Below the pieces are notes generated by a model, which had not been told where the DNA came from, did not search any database, and was given only the letters and a program-made list of their open reading frames with translations. 64,000 nucleotides of DNA. Origin: Aquila chrysaetos chrysaetos (lineage: Eukaryota > Chordata > Aves > Accipitriformes > Accipitridae). Position numbers and translations under genes: made by a program. Positions within the stretch are counted from its first letter, which is position 1. Each line of letters begins with the position of its first letter. The DNA lies in contig NC_044004.1 of NCBI RefSeq assembly GCF_900496995.4, positions 48,824,224-48,888,223 on the forward strand, in the 5' to 3' direction. This document shows positions 36,571 through 48,016 of this stretch, piece by piece.

Positions 36571-36710
36571 TGTTTGTGATTTGTGGAAGAAAAGGAATGA
36601 GGTCATGGACATGGCAAAAGAGAGGGAGAGAAAAAGCTTAAGAAGGGAATGGAGGAAAGGAGAAAAGGCTCAGAGAAAGCAGAACGATGAAGAAGGTGGA
36701 GGAACACTTA
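36571..36710. repeat. Purine-rich (GA) tract
   Basis: About 140 bp, strongly biased to A and G on the + strand (agagagggagagaaaaag and similar). It is low-complexity DNA with no known function visible. Confidence 0.65.
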
Positions 36711-38586
36711 CAAGGTCAGGCTCACGCTCCCAGTAGACAGAACATCTGTAGTGTCCTAAAGATGTGGTATTTCTGGAAACATGCTATAGTTGGGCACTGC
36801 TTTTATACAACTTTACTTGTTATAGAACTGTATAGAACTGTAGAAGTGCCCTGGTCTCACAAAACACACGAATGCTGCGAGAACCAGAGATAACTACGTC
36901 CATCTTATTTTTTCGCCCGTTATCTTCATGCATGCTGTATCTGAATACAGAATTTTGCTCTTTAGGCACTGCCTGACCTTGGCAGCAGCAGGTTTTGTTT
37001 AGTTTTTCAGTGAATGTGCCTGATCGAACGTGATTCACATGTTTTCTTAGTGACTGCATGGGCTGCATGGGACATGGCTGTTTTTCCAAACTTGCTGTGA
37101 TTCAATGGAATTCAGGCATTTTCATATTGAACATCTGTGACTTGGGGAAGATCCATGTGTTTTCTCAATGAATATGAATGAAACTGGCAAGGGCCTCAGC
37201 ATTTCCTTCTTGCTTCTATGCTTGTAATTATCACAGTATATAAATATACAGAGACTTTCTCAGAATGTGCCTAAGAAGATCTGACAAAATCTAGCTTTTG
37301 CTCAGCCCTGTCTCTCTATGTAAAGAGGGAAGTCAGACACAGTGGATATGATCCCGCGTCTCTCTCCTTCCCTGCAGGCAGACATACACGCACTACGACT
37401 TCTAGACTTACTTTAGAACCTAATTCTCCCTCTTACCTGGAAGTGTGGAATTGTTAGGTCCTAACAGTGCTGGAAAAATGACTTCTCCTCCCCCTTCTCC
37501 TCCCCTGCGTGGATACATCAAGGGCTGTTACGGCGGCTCTGCCCCCTCCTTGGGGAACGGGTGCTCTGGCAGCGGTACTTGGGTTGCTCTTCTGCGACTT
37601 GGAAGAGTGGCAAATAGCAAAACAGGTGCTCTCCCAAGTGCCCCTTCATGGGAGAGGACCGAGCCACAGTAACTCCTCCTGCTACTTTATCGTCTTTGCC
37701 CTGATTTTACTTGTCTGGCCCTGGATGAATTTACTTTTCTCTGACCGACTGCCAGACTCTTGCCTGAAAGGTGAAATGAAGTTTGGTAAAGGACCAGTGG
37801 GAGCAGCAAGAGACTGGTAACTGTTGAAGTATTGTACTTAGCTTTCACGGAAAGATGGATGGTTGGTACTTAGCATTTATATGACGCTGTATATTCTCGG
37901 TGTCACTGAAGAAACACTAATTCATCCTTAGACCATTCCCAGTTAGATGCGAGAGTCGGGAGTAGTGAAAAAGGAAGGAAATTCTGGTCTCGCTGAAGCT
38001 GACGGCATTTTCTACTTAAAGCTTATTTCTGGTAAACGCTTCCCTGCCGCGCGGAGCACTATTTACTGACCTAACGCTAGGATCACGAGCGAGCCTTTTC
38101 ATGGAAAAGGAGGACCAGAATATTAAGGAGAGAAAAAAATCCTTGCTGAATTGAGCAAACCCGTTTATCCTCGCAGCTTTCTGTCTCATTTAAATTCTCC
38201 TCCTTCACGAGGCATGCCACCGCATCTAGAGGCAGCCCCTGCGCCAGTCACCGCTTTTCCCCATCAGCAGCTAAGCCAGCCGATTCCCCGGGGAATCCGT
38301 TTCGGCGAAGACCTCTCCGACTTCAGGGCGGCCCTGCAGCCAGCTCCGCGCCATCCAAACCCTGCGCGGCACGCCCGCGCGTGGGGGACGCCAGCCCCCG
38401 GGGCGCAGGGTGGGCGGCACGGCAGCGCTGCGGGGGGCGGCGGGGCCCGGCGGGGCGGGGGCTGCGCGGGGCGGCGGCGGCGGCGGGGAGCCGCCCTCCC
38501 CGCCCCCTCGCACAGGCTTGTCCTTCCCGGCACCGGCGGCGGCGGGCAGGATTTCCTCCCGCGGCGGCGGGGCGAAGCCACCTGCC

Positions 38587-38613
38587 CGGCGGCGGCGGCG
38601 GCGGCGGCGGCGG
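38587..38613. repeat. (GGC)n run in DCHS2 5'UTR
   Basis: About nine GGC triplets upstream of the DCHS2 start codon. A shorter CGG run lies near 38470-38487. Such runs are prone to length change and to sequencing dropout. Confidence 0.8.
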
Positions 38614-38640
38614 GGAGCGGCGCGGCGCAGGCTGCCCGCG

Positions 38641-38652
38641 ATGCCGGCTTAG
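38641..38652 (+). promoter_or_regulatory. Three-codon upstream ORF (ATG CCG GCT TAG)
   Basis: A minimal ORF encoding MPA lies in frame with the main start and ends 9 bases before it. If the transcript begins upstream, scanning ribosomes would meet this ATG first (context gcg-ATG-c, weaker than the main gagg-ATG-g). Re-initiation over so short a gap is usually poor, so leaky scanning would be the main route to DCHS2 translation. That role is inferred; the ORF itself is plain in the sequence. Confidence 0.55.
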
Positions 38653-38661
38653 CGGCGGAGG

Positions 38662-40509
38662 ATGGCGCGGCGGCTGCGGGGCGGCAGGTGGCGGGGCGGG
38701 CGAGGCGGCGGTCCCCCGACGGGGCGGGCGCTGGCGCTGCTGGTGCCGCTGTGGCTGAGCGCGGCGGGCGGCGGCGGCGGCGCGGCGGCGGTGTACAACC
38801 TCAGCCTGGCGGTGGACGAGGGGCTGCCGGCCGAGACGCTGGTGGGGGACATCCGCGCGGGGCTGCCGGCGGGCGCGGGGCCGCCGGGGGGCTTCCTGCT
38901 GTCGGAGGGGAGCGGCGAGTCGGCGGTGCTGGCGGACTTCCACGTCCAGGCGGAGACGGGCATCATCCGCACGGCGCGGCGGCTGGACCGGGAGCGGCGG
39001 GCGCGCTACAGCTTCGCGGCGGCCACGCTGCGCGGCGAGGTGGTGCAGGTGGAGATCGCGGTCACCGACGTGAACGACCACCCGCCGCGCTTCCCGCGGG
39101 ACTGCCTGCAGCTCAACGTCTCCGAGCTGAGCCCGCCCGGCACCGCCTTCCGTCTGCCGGCCGCCCGTGACCCCGACGCCGGCCGCTTCGGGACGCAGGG
39201 CTACGCGCTGCTGGAGGAGGGCGGCGCGGCGGGGGAGCCGCCGCTCTTCCAGCTGCGCTACGGGCGGCCGGAGCCGCTGGAGCTGGTGCTGCTGCGGCGG
39301 CTGGACCGCGAGCGGGCGGAGGCGCACCGGCTGCTGGTGGAGGCGTGGGACGGCGGCAGCCCGCGCCGCCGCGGCCGCCTGCGGGTGTCGGTGCGGGTGC
39401 TGGACGAGAACGACAACGCGCCCGCCTTCAGCCGCGGCGAGTACCGGGCGCGGCTGCGGGAGGACGCGCCGCCGGGCACCGCCGTCTGCCGCCTGCGGGC
39501 CACCGACCCGGACCTGGGCGCCAACGGCGAGGTGCGCTACGCCATCAACCGCCGGCAGAGCGACCCCGACGGCTACTTCGCGGTGGAGGAGCGCAGCGGC
39601 GTGCTGCGCCTCCGCCGCCGGCTGGACCGCGAGGCGCGGGCCCTGCACCGCCTGGTCGTGGAGGCGCGGGACGGCGGCGCCCAGCCCGAGGTCTCCAGCG
39701 CCCTCGTCTCCGTGGCCGTGCTGGACGTGAACGACAACCGCCCCGCCATCCGCCTGCTCTACCTCACCGAGAGCGGCGGCCCGCGGGTCTCCGAGGGGGC
39801 GCGGCCCGGCGACTACGTGGCCCGCGTCTCCGTCTCGGACGCCGACGAGGGCGCGGAGGAGGGCGCCGCGGAGGGCGGCGGCGGCGGCGGCGGCGGCGGC
39901 GGGATCGCACTGGCCCTGCTGGGCGGCGACGGCGCCTTCGCGCTGCGGCCGGCCGGCGCCGCCGGCGTCTTCTTCCTCTGCGTGGCGGGGCCGCTGGACC
40001 GCGAGAGCCGCGACCTCTACGAGCTGCGGCTGGTGGCCACGGACGGCGGCGCGCCGCCGCTCTCCGCCGAGGAGCCGCTGCTGCTGCGCGTCGCCGACCT
40101 CAACGACGAGGCGCCCGCCTTCCCGCAGCCCCACTACCGCGCCGCCGTCTCCGAGGCCGCCTCCCCCGGCACCGCCGTGCTCCGCCTCAGCGCCTCCGAC
40201 GCCGACGAGCCGGGCTCGCCCAACGCCGAGGTGCGGTACGCGCTGGAAGGCGAGCCGGCCGCCCTGGCCCTGCTGCGCATCGACGCGCGGAGCGGCGCCG
40301 TCAGCACCCGCGCCCGCCTGGACCGGGAGCGGCAGGCGGCGCTGGAGCTGCGCGTGGTGGCGCGGGACGGCGGGCGCCCGCCGCGCGCCGCCGCCTGCCG
40401 CCTCAGCGTCCGCGTCGAGGACGCCAACGACAACGAGCCCCGCTTCGAGCGGCAGGTCTACCGCGGCCGCCTGCCCGAGCACGCCGCGCCCGGCCGCTGC
40501 CTCCTCCAG
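38662..40509 (+). CDS. DCHS2: DCHS2, dachsous cadherin-related 2, first coding exon (616 codons; rest outside window)
   Basis: The exon encodes a basic N-terminus, a hydrophobic signal segment (ALALLVPLWLSAA, about residues 23-35), then five full cadherin repeats. These are bounded by the linkers DVNDHPP (136), DENDNAP (248), DVNDNRP (355), DLNDEAP (479) and DANDNEP (587), with the start of EC6. Each repeat carries an LDRE motif. Sequons NLS (46) and NVS (152) could be glycosylated. Met 38662 is chosen for the signal peptide and the good gaggATGg context. The donor CAG|gtgagc at 40510 ends the exon in phase 0; the frame stays open to 40665 but is no longer cadherin-like. Dachsous proteins are giant membrane cadherins that bind Fat cadherins across cells and set planar polarity. 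The DCHS2 assignment rests on fold plus PLRG1 synteny. A (GGC)10 run encodes ten glycines in EC4. Confidence 0.88.
39874..39903 (+). repeat. Coding (GGC)10-type run, ten glycines in DCHS2 EC4
   Basis: Residues 405-414 are glycine, preceded by an acidic stretch (DADEGAEEGAAE). It lies where a cadherin repeat would have the loop after the DxD motif. The run is likely length-variable and probably sits in an exposed loop. Confidence 0.9.
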
Positions 40510-42052
40510 GTGAGCCTCCGCCTCGCCGCGGCCGCTGCGGGCCCGCCGGCTCGGCCGCTGCCCGGCGGCCGGGGCCCGGCCCGGCCGGGCCTTCGGCCGG
40601 GAGCAGGGCCGCGTTTCGGCTCCTCGGCCCCGAAGTACGGCCCTTGCCGACGTTGCCGCTGCTAGCTGGCGCTTGGATGGGACGCTGGAGCGCGGTCGGC
40701 GGAGCTCGGTTGATCGGTGCCTTCGTACGTGGTACCGCGGTCCTCGCGAGTGCCCTTCAAAACAGCGTTCCTTACCCCCCTAAACCTGCGGCGGGGGTGA
40801 TGAGCGCAGAAGCTCGGCTCTTCGGGGAGAACCAAGTAGCGGCTCTCCTTAAGTCCCGCAGGGGGTTGAACTGCCTGGGATACTTCTGAGGACTGGAGGT
40901 GGTCGTCCGAGTAAAATCAGTGAGACCCATCTCTTGGGCGGGGGGGTGTGTGTGAGTGTGACCCGCACTAAAGCAGAGAGGTGGCCAGACAATGTAACGC
41001 AGAGGCACCTGCAGTCAAAAAGCGCTTCTGGGGCTTTGTAATATTGCCAGAGCTCTCCGCTAACGGAGAGAATCCGTTCACTCGGCCTTCGCAGAAACTG
41101 ATTAATGAGAATAGAAAAAACGTTCGACTTGTCCATCAAAAACCCCCCTTATTCTTTGCAAGTGAGGTCGAACGGAGGCTTTGCCCGACCGGGAGTTGCC
41201 ACATAGCCCTTTTTGCTTTTAGCTTGGAAGGACATTTCAGGATTTACACCTTTGAACTGAGCCAAGTCTACTGTCCACCAGTAGAAAATTCACAGCAGTT
41301 GGTCCTGGGTGGAGGTACAAATGTCTCAGAGTTTGCGCAGACACTTGCATGAATTTGGGGAAAAACCATGCTTAAAGAGGAGACCTAGGGAGAGTTGCAG
41401 TGTGTTTTCTCAGTTTCTTTTGAAGAAAAATCATTCTGTCTTTATTTCCGGGTGGCCTACCTAATTTATTTATTCTTTTAAATCGGGAGTCATTGGTGGT
41501 GTTTTGGGTCGAACAATCATTTGTTTCAACAAAAAAAAATTTTCCTCTCTTTTTTTTTTAATTGTGCGCTGAGCTCAAAAAGTACACAATTTGCACAGCT
41601 CTAATAAAAATCAATCTATAAAAAGTTTGGGAAGGTTGAGCTCATGGAGCTTTTCCTTTCGTATCCCAAACTGAAAAGAAAATCCCATCACTGCCATTTA
41701 TTTTTCCTCCACCCCCGAGGGGCGGTGGGGAAGGATATCCTGCACCGGTGGCCCCAGGAGAGCCCAGGAGAAAGTTAATAACGTAATTTTAGAAGTTCAC
41801 CTTCTCCGGGGGAGGAGCGAGGGGCCTTACGGCAGCCCCGGCCCCCGCGGGAGCGGGAGTGGTGGGGGGCGTCGCCGGCGTCCGTGGTGCTGAAAGGCAA
41901 CGGGAGAGAATCCGCCGGGCTGCACTGCCACTGCCTGCGACCGTGGCTGGAGCACGTGAATAGCCATTTTTTGCTTTTGATTTAATCAGATGGAAGCATT
42001 CCTGAATCGTTTTAAAGAAAATAACCCACCATTGTGGTTTTAGTTTTGTTAT

Positions 42053-42054
<2 letters not shown>

Positions 42055-42084
<30 letters not shown>
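42055..42084. repeat. T30 homopolymer
   Basis: Thirty T residues followed by gtaggttttg, so it resembles a very strong splice acceptor. The frame after it closes within about 35 codons and is not cadherin-like. Confidence 0.85.
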
Positions 42085-42085
<1 letters not shown>

Positions 42086-44619
42086 TAGGTTTTGATATAC
42101 CAAAAGTGCAGCTTTTCTGGCAGGTCAAAGGTGTCACATACTGTGGATACCATCTGCGGTGTACTGAATTTTGAAAGCGTCACCGTGCTGCCATAATCCT
42201 GTTTAGAGAGTAGAAAGAAACAGTTAGGTCCTGGTGGCTGACTGATCAAACCTGTGATATTAAAGCCAAAGGTGAATGAGGCACAAGAGATGTGTGTAGG
42301 AGGAATAGCAGATGAGCATCCCATGGACTGCCAGGGAAGGAAGCTGGTGTTTCTACTTGCAGGTTAATCCTGGATCACCATAGCGATGTCCAAGTTTCAT
42401 ACTGCACTGTATAGTAGGCTTAAGCTTTAAACATACCTACCTATTAAGATTCAAGGATACCCACCTCTTAAAATTATCCTCATACCTTTTCCCCCATTTT
42501 CCTTCTACTCAACCATTGTGAGCAGGAAAAGCTATCATGAAGCAGGTGACTTCATTTATGTTGCTCCAGGAGTTGCAGCTAGTGATAAGAATAAAGAAAA
42601 CAGTTTTTGTTTTGGCCAAGCAGTTTTTCAGAGTCTATGGTATGAGTCTTGTCTCTAACTGGGCTCTTGAACTTAAAAAGTAGCATGAAAAGGAGGTAAC
42701 CATGGACTATGTTATTGCTGCTCCTGGAAATGAACCAAGACACCAAAGGAGGCTACTTATGTCACCTAGCTTCCTCTGCTCCACAATCTGGGGGTCAGCA
42801 GAAGAGGACTATGGTTGTTTATCACACATTTGTGATAAACATTTGTGCTCTGTTTTACGTTCGGATAGCAATCACAGTAGCTGGAAGTCTTCTAAACCTT
42901 CCAGTCTTTCCCCCCTGCAAGCAGAGGGGCTCTTGCAGTAGTGCATCACTGAAGTCTTGTTCATTAGTAACCTTTGCTTGGGGACCAACTGGTGACAAAG
43001 CGTCGCTTTATGGATCGTGTGTCTAGAGCTTTCTGCCCTAGTGCTTTGTTGTAACTCTGCCCAGCCACTAAATACTGGGCAATTTATTCCCTTGTGTTCT
43101 TGACTGCATGTTGATAAGAGGAGATTTCTTTCCTTTGGGGAAATCTTTTACTCCTGCTGTGATTATTATTTAGGTTATCTTTATTCTCCCCTACTCTCCA
43201 CAAATCTAGCCTGTAATGCGGGCTAGATTTATGAAGTGGGTTGCCTTGCATATAAGTCTGTCTTTTACCTGTTTCTCCTACTCTGTAGGAATTCATTAGT
43301 TAGAATAATTAACTGTGACTTAGAAGACATAGTTTTCAGCCACTTCTGGAAACACTTCTTTATTCCAGGCATATGTATGGGCTTTTCTGTGTTGCCAAAA
43401 GGCTCTGCCTTCCAGTGCAGATTGACCAGTAAGGGAGAATACGCATCCTGAAAAATGTAAGTGGAATTTGTTTGCATCAGCTAATACAAGAAAGAAATGT
43501 GGCAATGTAATGATTGCATCACTGTTGAAAATAACACAGCTAGAGATCAGAAATCTGAGCAGACAAATGGGAGAAAGTCTAAATGAGGAAAGGGGAAAAT
43601 CAATGGGAAAGTAATGGGTTATTGGACATTAGAAAGTAAAGCAAAGGTATGCAGTGAAACACATAAGTAGATTTTTGAAGATGTTAACAGCATTTATCAC
43701 ATTTTTGTCCGTTTTCGGATAACGAACTTCTGGTTTATTACTGGTTGTTATAGACACACCTTTGTTAAAATTTAAGCTTTACTGGTGGGATGATTAAAAA
43801 CAAGCAAAACAAAAAAAGATACAGGCACAGGGAAGAAAAGGTGAACACAGTTGGAGAGAAATTGTAGGCCAAGGCAATTTGCAGTAACAAAAGTGGAAGC
43901 AGCAGAAGCACTCTTTGTGTGATGTGATGTCAGCAGATGTTTTAGTAATGCTTTGATTTTTGCAGATGTATCAGCATCCCTGTTCCTTCCTGTGGAGGTA
44001 CTGTATATTATTTTTTAGTGGTCACTGGCCTTATGGATGACGTTTCTTATTCAATTGTTATGATGACCTTTCAGCATAATATGAATCTGTTTCCTGAGGA
44101 TCTTCAGCATGACCTAGAAAGGTGGTAAGATGGAGGAATGAGTGAGACCACCTTGAGCTTTCTCCTGTTTTTCTTCCTGTACCTTTCATCCCACTCTTAA
44201 GGACCAATGTGATTACAAATGCCTGTGGACTGTTGAGTGATGGTGATGATTATGTCCTATTTCCCCACTCCTTGGTGTCAGCATGGCAATTTTAGGTGAA
44301 TTTAGCATCTGATGATGTATACCTCTGTGTTGATTGTACCTCTGTGCACCTAAGAGTGAGGAATATGACAGAGTGTCTCTCTTCTGAGCGGTTCTCTTAA
44401 TCCTATGAATGAATTAAGGAATAAAGCTTTGCCATAGACTTGCCTTGCTAACATAGGTTTAATTCTGATTACAAATTTTATTTTCAGGCTTTTTTAGGTG
44501 ATTGTAGCGATTCTCAATACTCATTGTTACAGTTCTCTTCAGTACAATGTGTCTCCAAATTATTGTGTTGCCAGGTTTGTCAGGATTTTCAGTCTTCTAG
44601 CTGAAGTGGCAATGTATTG

Positions 44620-44623
<4 letters not shown>

Positions 44624-44655
<32 letters not shown>
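44624..44655. repeat. (TC)16 microsatellite
   Basis: A perfect 32-bp TC dinucleotide run in DCHS2 intron 1. It is likely polymorphic. Confidence 0.92.
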
Positions 44656-44658
<3 letters not shown>

Positions 44659-47600
44659 GCAGGCTAAAACTGGATCTAAAGGGAAATAATTCAGTACATC
44701 AGGTTGGCACCAGTTTTCCTTGTGTTGTACCTTTTACCTTGATGTTTACATTCTGTTGTGTATCCTCCAGGGACTCCTGCATAAAAGCTTGTTTCTCCTT
44801 TATTGGGCTGTGCAGAGCTTACAGTTAGAAAGAGGTTTGGTGACCATGGCAGCTCTCAGCTGAACTTGTGTTTTGAACTTAATAAAGGTGTTTATTTTGT
44901 GTTATACAGCATAGTACATTCTGTATATGTTTGGGGCTTGTAGTTTAAACTTGCTTCCACTGCCAGGGTACGCTGTAGCTTGTAAGGTACTCTGTGGCAT
45001 AAATGTCATTCACTTTACACTGCACATGCATTCTTATGAAAAGTATAATGAGTTATGTACCTGTAATTGCATCTCAAAGAGAACATTAATTGTCATGAAT
45101 TAGTGACAGTCATGTCAGTAGTTTCTTACTAAATTTATTTTCTTTTATGGTTTATTAGAAATTACATGTTTATTGGCTTTAGAGTCATCTCTAACAGAGC
45201 AGAGGAAGAGAAAAAACATATGTTATCTGTCAAATGATAAAGACCTGTATGCATTCCACTGTTATGACAACTTGCACTTTTCTGGTCCATTAAGGAGGCT
45301 GTTTTAACTCACTGGTTAGAGCTCCTCAGTTCCTTTCATTAAAAATAACAGACGTTCTGACGCTGAGATTGTGGGGAGTTTGTAAATGCAATGACAGCAA
45401 AGAAAGATTTTGTTTAAAGCTCAGAGCTAAGCTAGGTATATCAGAAATTATGGAATAATTAACCTGTTTTTTTTTTAGAAGATAATATTTTAAGTATAAC
45501 ATATGTAAGAAGGATGCATGGGTTTTGAGGTTTTTTTTTAAGTGTGTAGTATATTTGAGAGAAATTGTTCATTCTTACTTGAAATACACGTTTCCAAGAG
45601 GTACTTGCAGTATGAGAGGTTCTAAAAAAGACATTTCAACATGTATCTTTTCTTAATTTTTTTCTATCTTCTGCAAAAGAAAAAAGAAAACTAAGGGGAC
45701 AAAAAGGGTTGGAGGACATACATCCCTTCTGTGAGGGATGGAGAATTAGAGACTGTAATCTGTCATTGAGCCACTGAGCAGTTAGCAGCATTTGCTGCAG
45801 ACTGCATTTTTCTTCCTTTTCTTTCCCTGAATGTTGAAACAAGGAGCTAAAAGGACAGTCCTTTCTCTGACGGTTTTGGTTCTGAATCCATACTGCAATC
45901 ACTGAAACCAGAAATTAAGCCAGCAAACTAGGTTCACATAAGTTATAAAGAGCTATAAAATCCAGCTCATCCTAGTTAGAGGTGAGACAAAAAGAAGGTA
46001 GAAGACATCAGGCCATGCATTCCTCTGTTGTCTTCTTGGGCTTTCCAGGTCTAATTTCACTGCATCTGATTTAAAGAAGTCAGTTGCAGAAAAGACAGGT
46101 TTTGTTTGTTGACTTAGAATGCTAGTGTATTTTATAACTAATACAAGTGACAACAGGAAGACCAAACCCCAGACTGAACTACAGTTACAGCAAATAAATT
46201 TATCATCTGACCTGTAACTATAATGCAAAACTATTTTTTTGTTCATCCCAATTCTTATTATTATTTTACTGAGTCTGAAAGCAATTAACATGTCATCATT
46301 TATCTGTTAGGTATATGATTCTGTAGCAATTACTTCTTTCTAAATTCACAACAAATACCCCTTTGCGCTCCAGAAGCCATTCAGTAGATTCTCAGTAGAT
46401 TATAATAGCTTTGTAGCTATAAAAGCTCTTTTCATGGTTATGCACAACTCCTTGTAATCTATTAATATGTAGCTTTAGAAGTATTTGGATGGTCTGGGCT
46501 CAGAGATTAATAAATGTCTCTTTGAATCTATGCTGATTGCGTGAAGGGAGAAAAATGAAAAAAAAAGAGAAAACAAAATATATTATTTTAATTATTATTT
46601 TAAAGTAATTTTAAATGAATAGGATTTCTACATATTCTTTTGCTTAAGAATTCTAATTATGGTGCCCTTCTAGCTTTATAACAATAGGAAAACTGTTTGA
46701 TTTAATAATTTAAATGTTCATAAGAGTGAGAGTCTGTTCCTTGATGCAGTCCTTTTAGTGCCAGCATCCAACACCAAATGGATGCTTTGTAGGTGTAAGA
46801 AGCTCTGATCCTGAAAATGCAAGAATGTGAGAAATGGGAGGTGGAAGCCTTTGACTTTTGCTGCTCTTAGTTTGTAGTTACTCTTAAATGTGGCAAGTGT
46901 TAAATTTTCAGTGTCCAACACCTGCAAAAAACAGATCTCTGGAGGTAATTCCCCCTCACCCATGTACTGAATCTACAGCTGTTTGCTAGCTAAACCCACC
47001 ACTTAAACAACATACGAAACATTGAAACATCAAAAACATTGACATGGAAACATTTGGCTTTTATTTGAGAACTAAAAATTACATGAAAGATTGAGAACAA
47101 AAACATTTTCAAAATCACTGCAGAAATGACCTTTTTTCCCAGTTCTCAGGGAAGTCTTTTAATTGACATCAGCAAGCTGGGTCTGGGAAGAGGGAAAGTT
47201 TGAAGGCTTGTGCGTGGCTAAGTCTGAAATTGTCTGCAGACTTAGTCTATAGCCATGATGAGAAAAGAGGCATGCGTGATAAAGGTATTGTTGTTAGAGA
47301 ATTTAGATGTATCCCTAGCTTTGGGGTAGTGGAAGAGGAGTAATGATATTAAATAGTCTTAATCATGTGCTTTATATTGCAGAGATCACTGTATTAAAAT
47401 ATTAGCTAAAAGACTACTCGGAGCACCAGTGGCAAACATAAGAGTCCTTGAATACCTTTGGCTGCTAAGTTTGTACGGTTTTATGCAGCATAACGAATAA
47501 ACATTCAGTTAAGTGTCTAGCAAATGTTCATTCATAGACACTGACCTCCTGGAGTAACGATTGTGAACTACTTTTTTAGGTGGAAGGCATTCCAGTGCAG

Positions 47601-48016
47601 AAATGCGTTTTTGCTGGTGTTCACCTTTATACAAAAAGCTGACTTCAGCAGTTGTCTTATAATACACTCGAGCAAATTATTAATAAGCTGTAAATGGCTG
47701 GATATGGCCTGTCTGTTCATTTATCAAATATTAATGTCAGTTTATCATCCGTATAGATTTTCATAAATTGCTAGGTCAGCAGAAGGCTTAGTCTTTCCTG
47801 GAAGGTTTTAAAGCATTGGGAAATAGATGAGTTAGGAATCTCTTAAGTTCCAGCTTAGTGTGCAGACAGATTGACACACTGCAGAATGAGCCTTTTTATT
47901 TTACTTTGCTGCTCAATTCATTCTTGAAAACAAACTTCTAATTGCATGCTGAAAAAACATCAATGATTTACAGAGTCTGCATTTCTCTCTTAAAACGCAT
48001 GAGTTTGATTTAGAAC

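Larger units (their letters stand above)
23891..38270. other. Intergenic upstream of DCHS2, no protein-coding gene seen
   Basis: Mostly unique-looking DNA with scattered homopolymers (A26 at 24657-24682, T24 at 35353-35376), a purine tract near 36.6 kb, a 21-bp tandem repeat at 29.6 kb and SINE-like remnants at 28.7 and 31.2-31.6 kb. Given its place upstream of a developmental cadherin it may hold conserved regulatory elements, but conservation cannot be seen from one sequence. Confidence 0.6.
38275..40760. promoter_or_regulatory. CpG island spanning DCHS2 5'UTR, exon 1 and donor
   Basis: CpG dinucleotides and GC content rise abruptly near 38275 and fall again near 40760; both flanks are ordinary AT-rich DNA. 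It contains GC-box-like GGGGCGGGG at 38452-38460 and CGG-triplet runs. No TATA box is visible near the expected start, so a CpG-island promoter with dispersed initiation is likely. Most of the island is coding sequence rather than promoter. Confidence 0.85.
40510..48016 (+). other. DCHS2 intron 1, first part; no exon seen
   Basis: It begins with GC-rich sequence to about 40760, then becomes AT-rich. It holds a T30 run at 42055-42084 followed by gtag, and a (TC)16 repeat at 44624-44655. I searched for cadherin signatures (DxNDNxP, LDRE) in all + frames and found none. Confidence 0.7.

Noticed and set aside
38151-39170. 339-codon plus-strand frame overlapping the DCHS2 start
   Set aside because: It is a GC-driven out-of-frame shadow with Ala/Gly/Arg repeats and no domain.
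38323-40482. 719-codon open frame on the minus strand opposite DCHS2 exon 1
   Set aside because: It is Arg/Ala/Pro/Gly-rich with His runs, exactly the shadow expected when a very GC-rich exon is read in antisense. The plus-strand frame has clear cadherin motifs.
40510-40668. Extension of the DCHS2 coding exon to the frame's stop
   Set aside because: A consensus CAG|gtgagc donor lies at 40509/40510, and the residues beyond it are Ala/Pro/Gly-rich and not cadherin-like.
39345-40889. 514-codon plus-strand frame inside and beyond DCHS2 exon 1
   Set aside because: It is out of frame with the cadherin repeats and arginine/proline-rich. It runs past the splice donor into the intron and is a shadow frame.
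42085-42193. Possible DCHS2 exon after the T30 tract (acceptor-like gtag)
   Set aside because: The frame closes after about 35 codons, lacks cadherin motifs and has no good donor. The acceptor look comes from the homopolymer.
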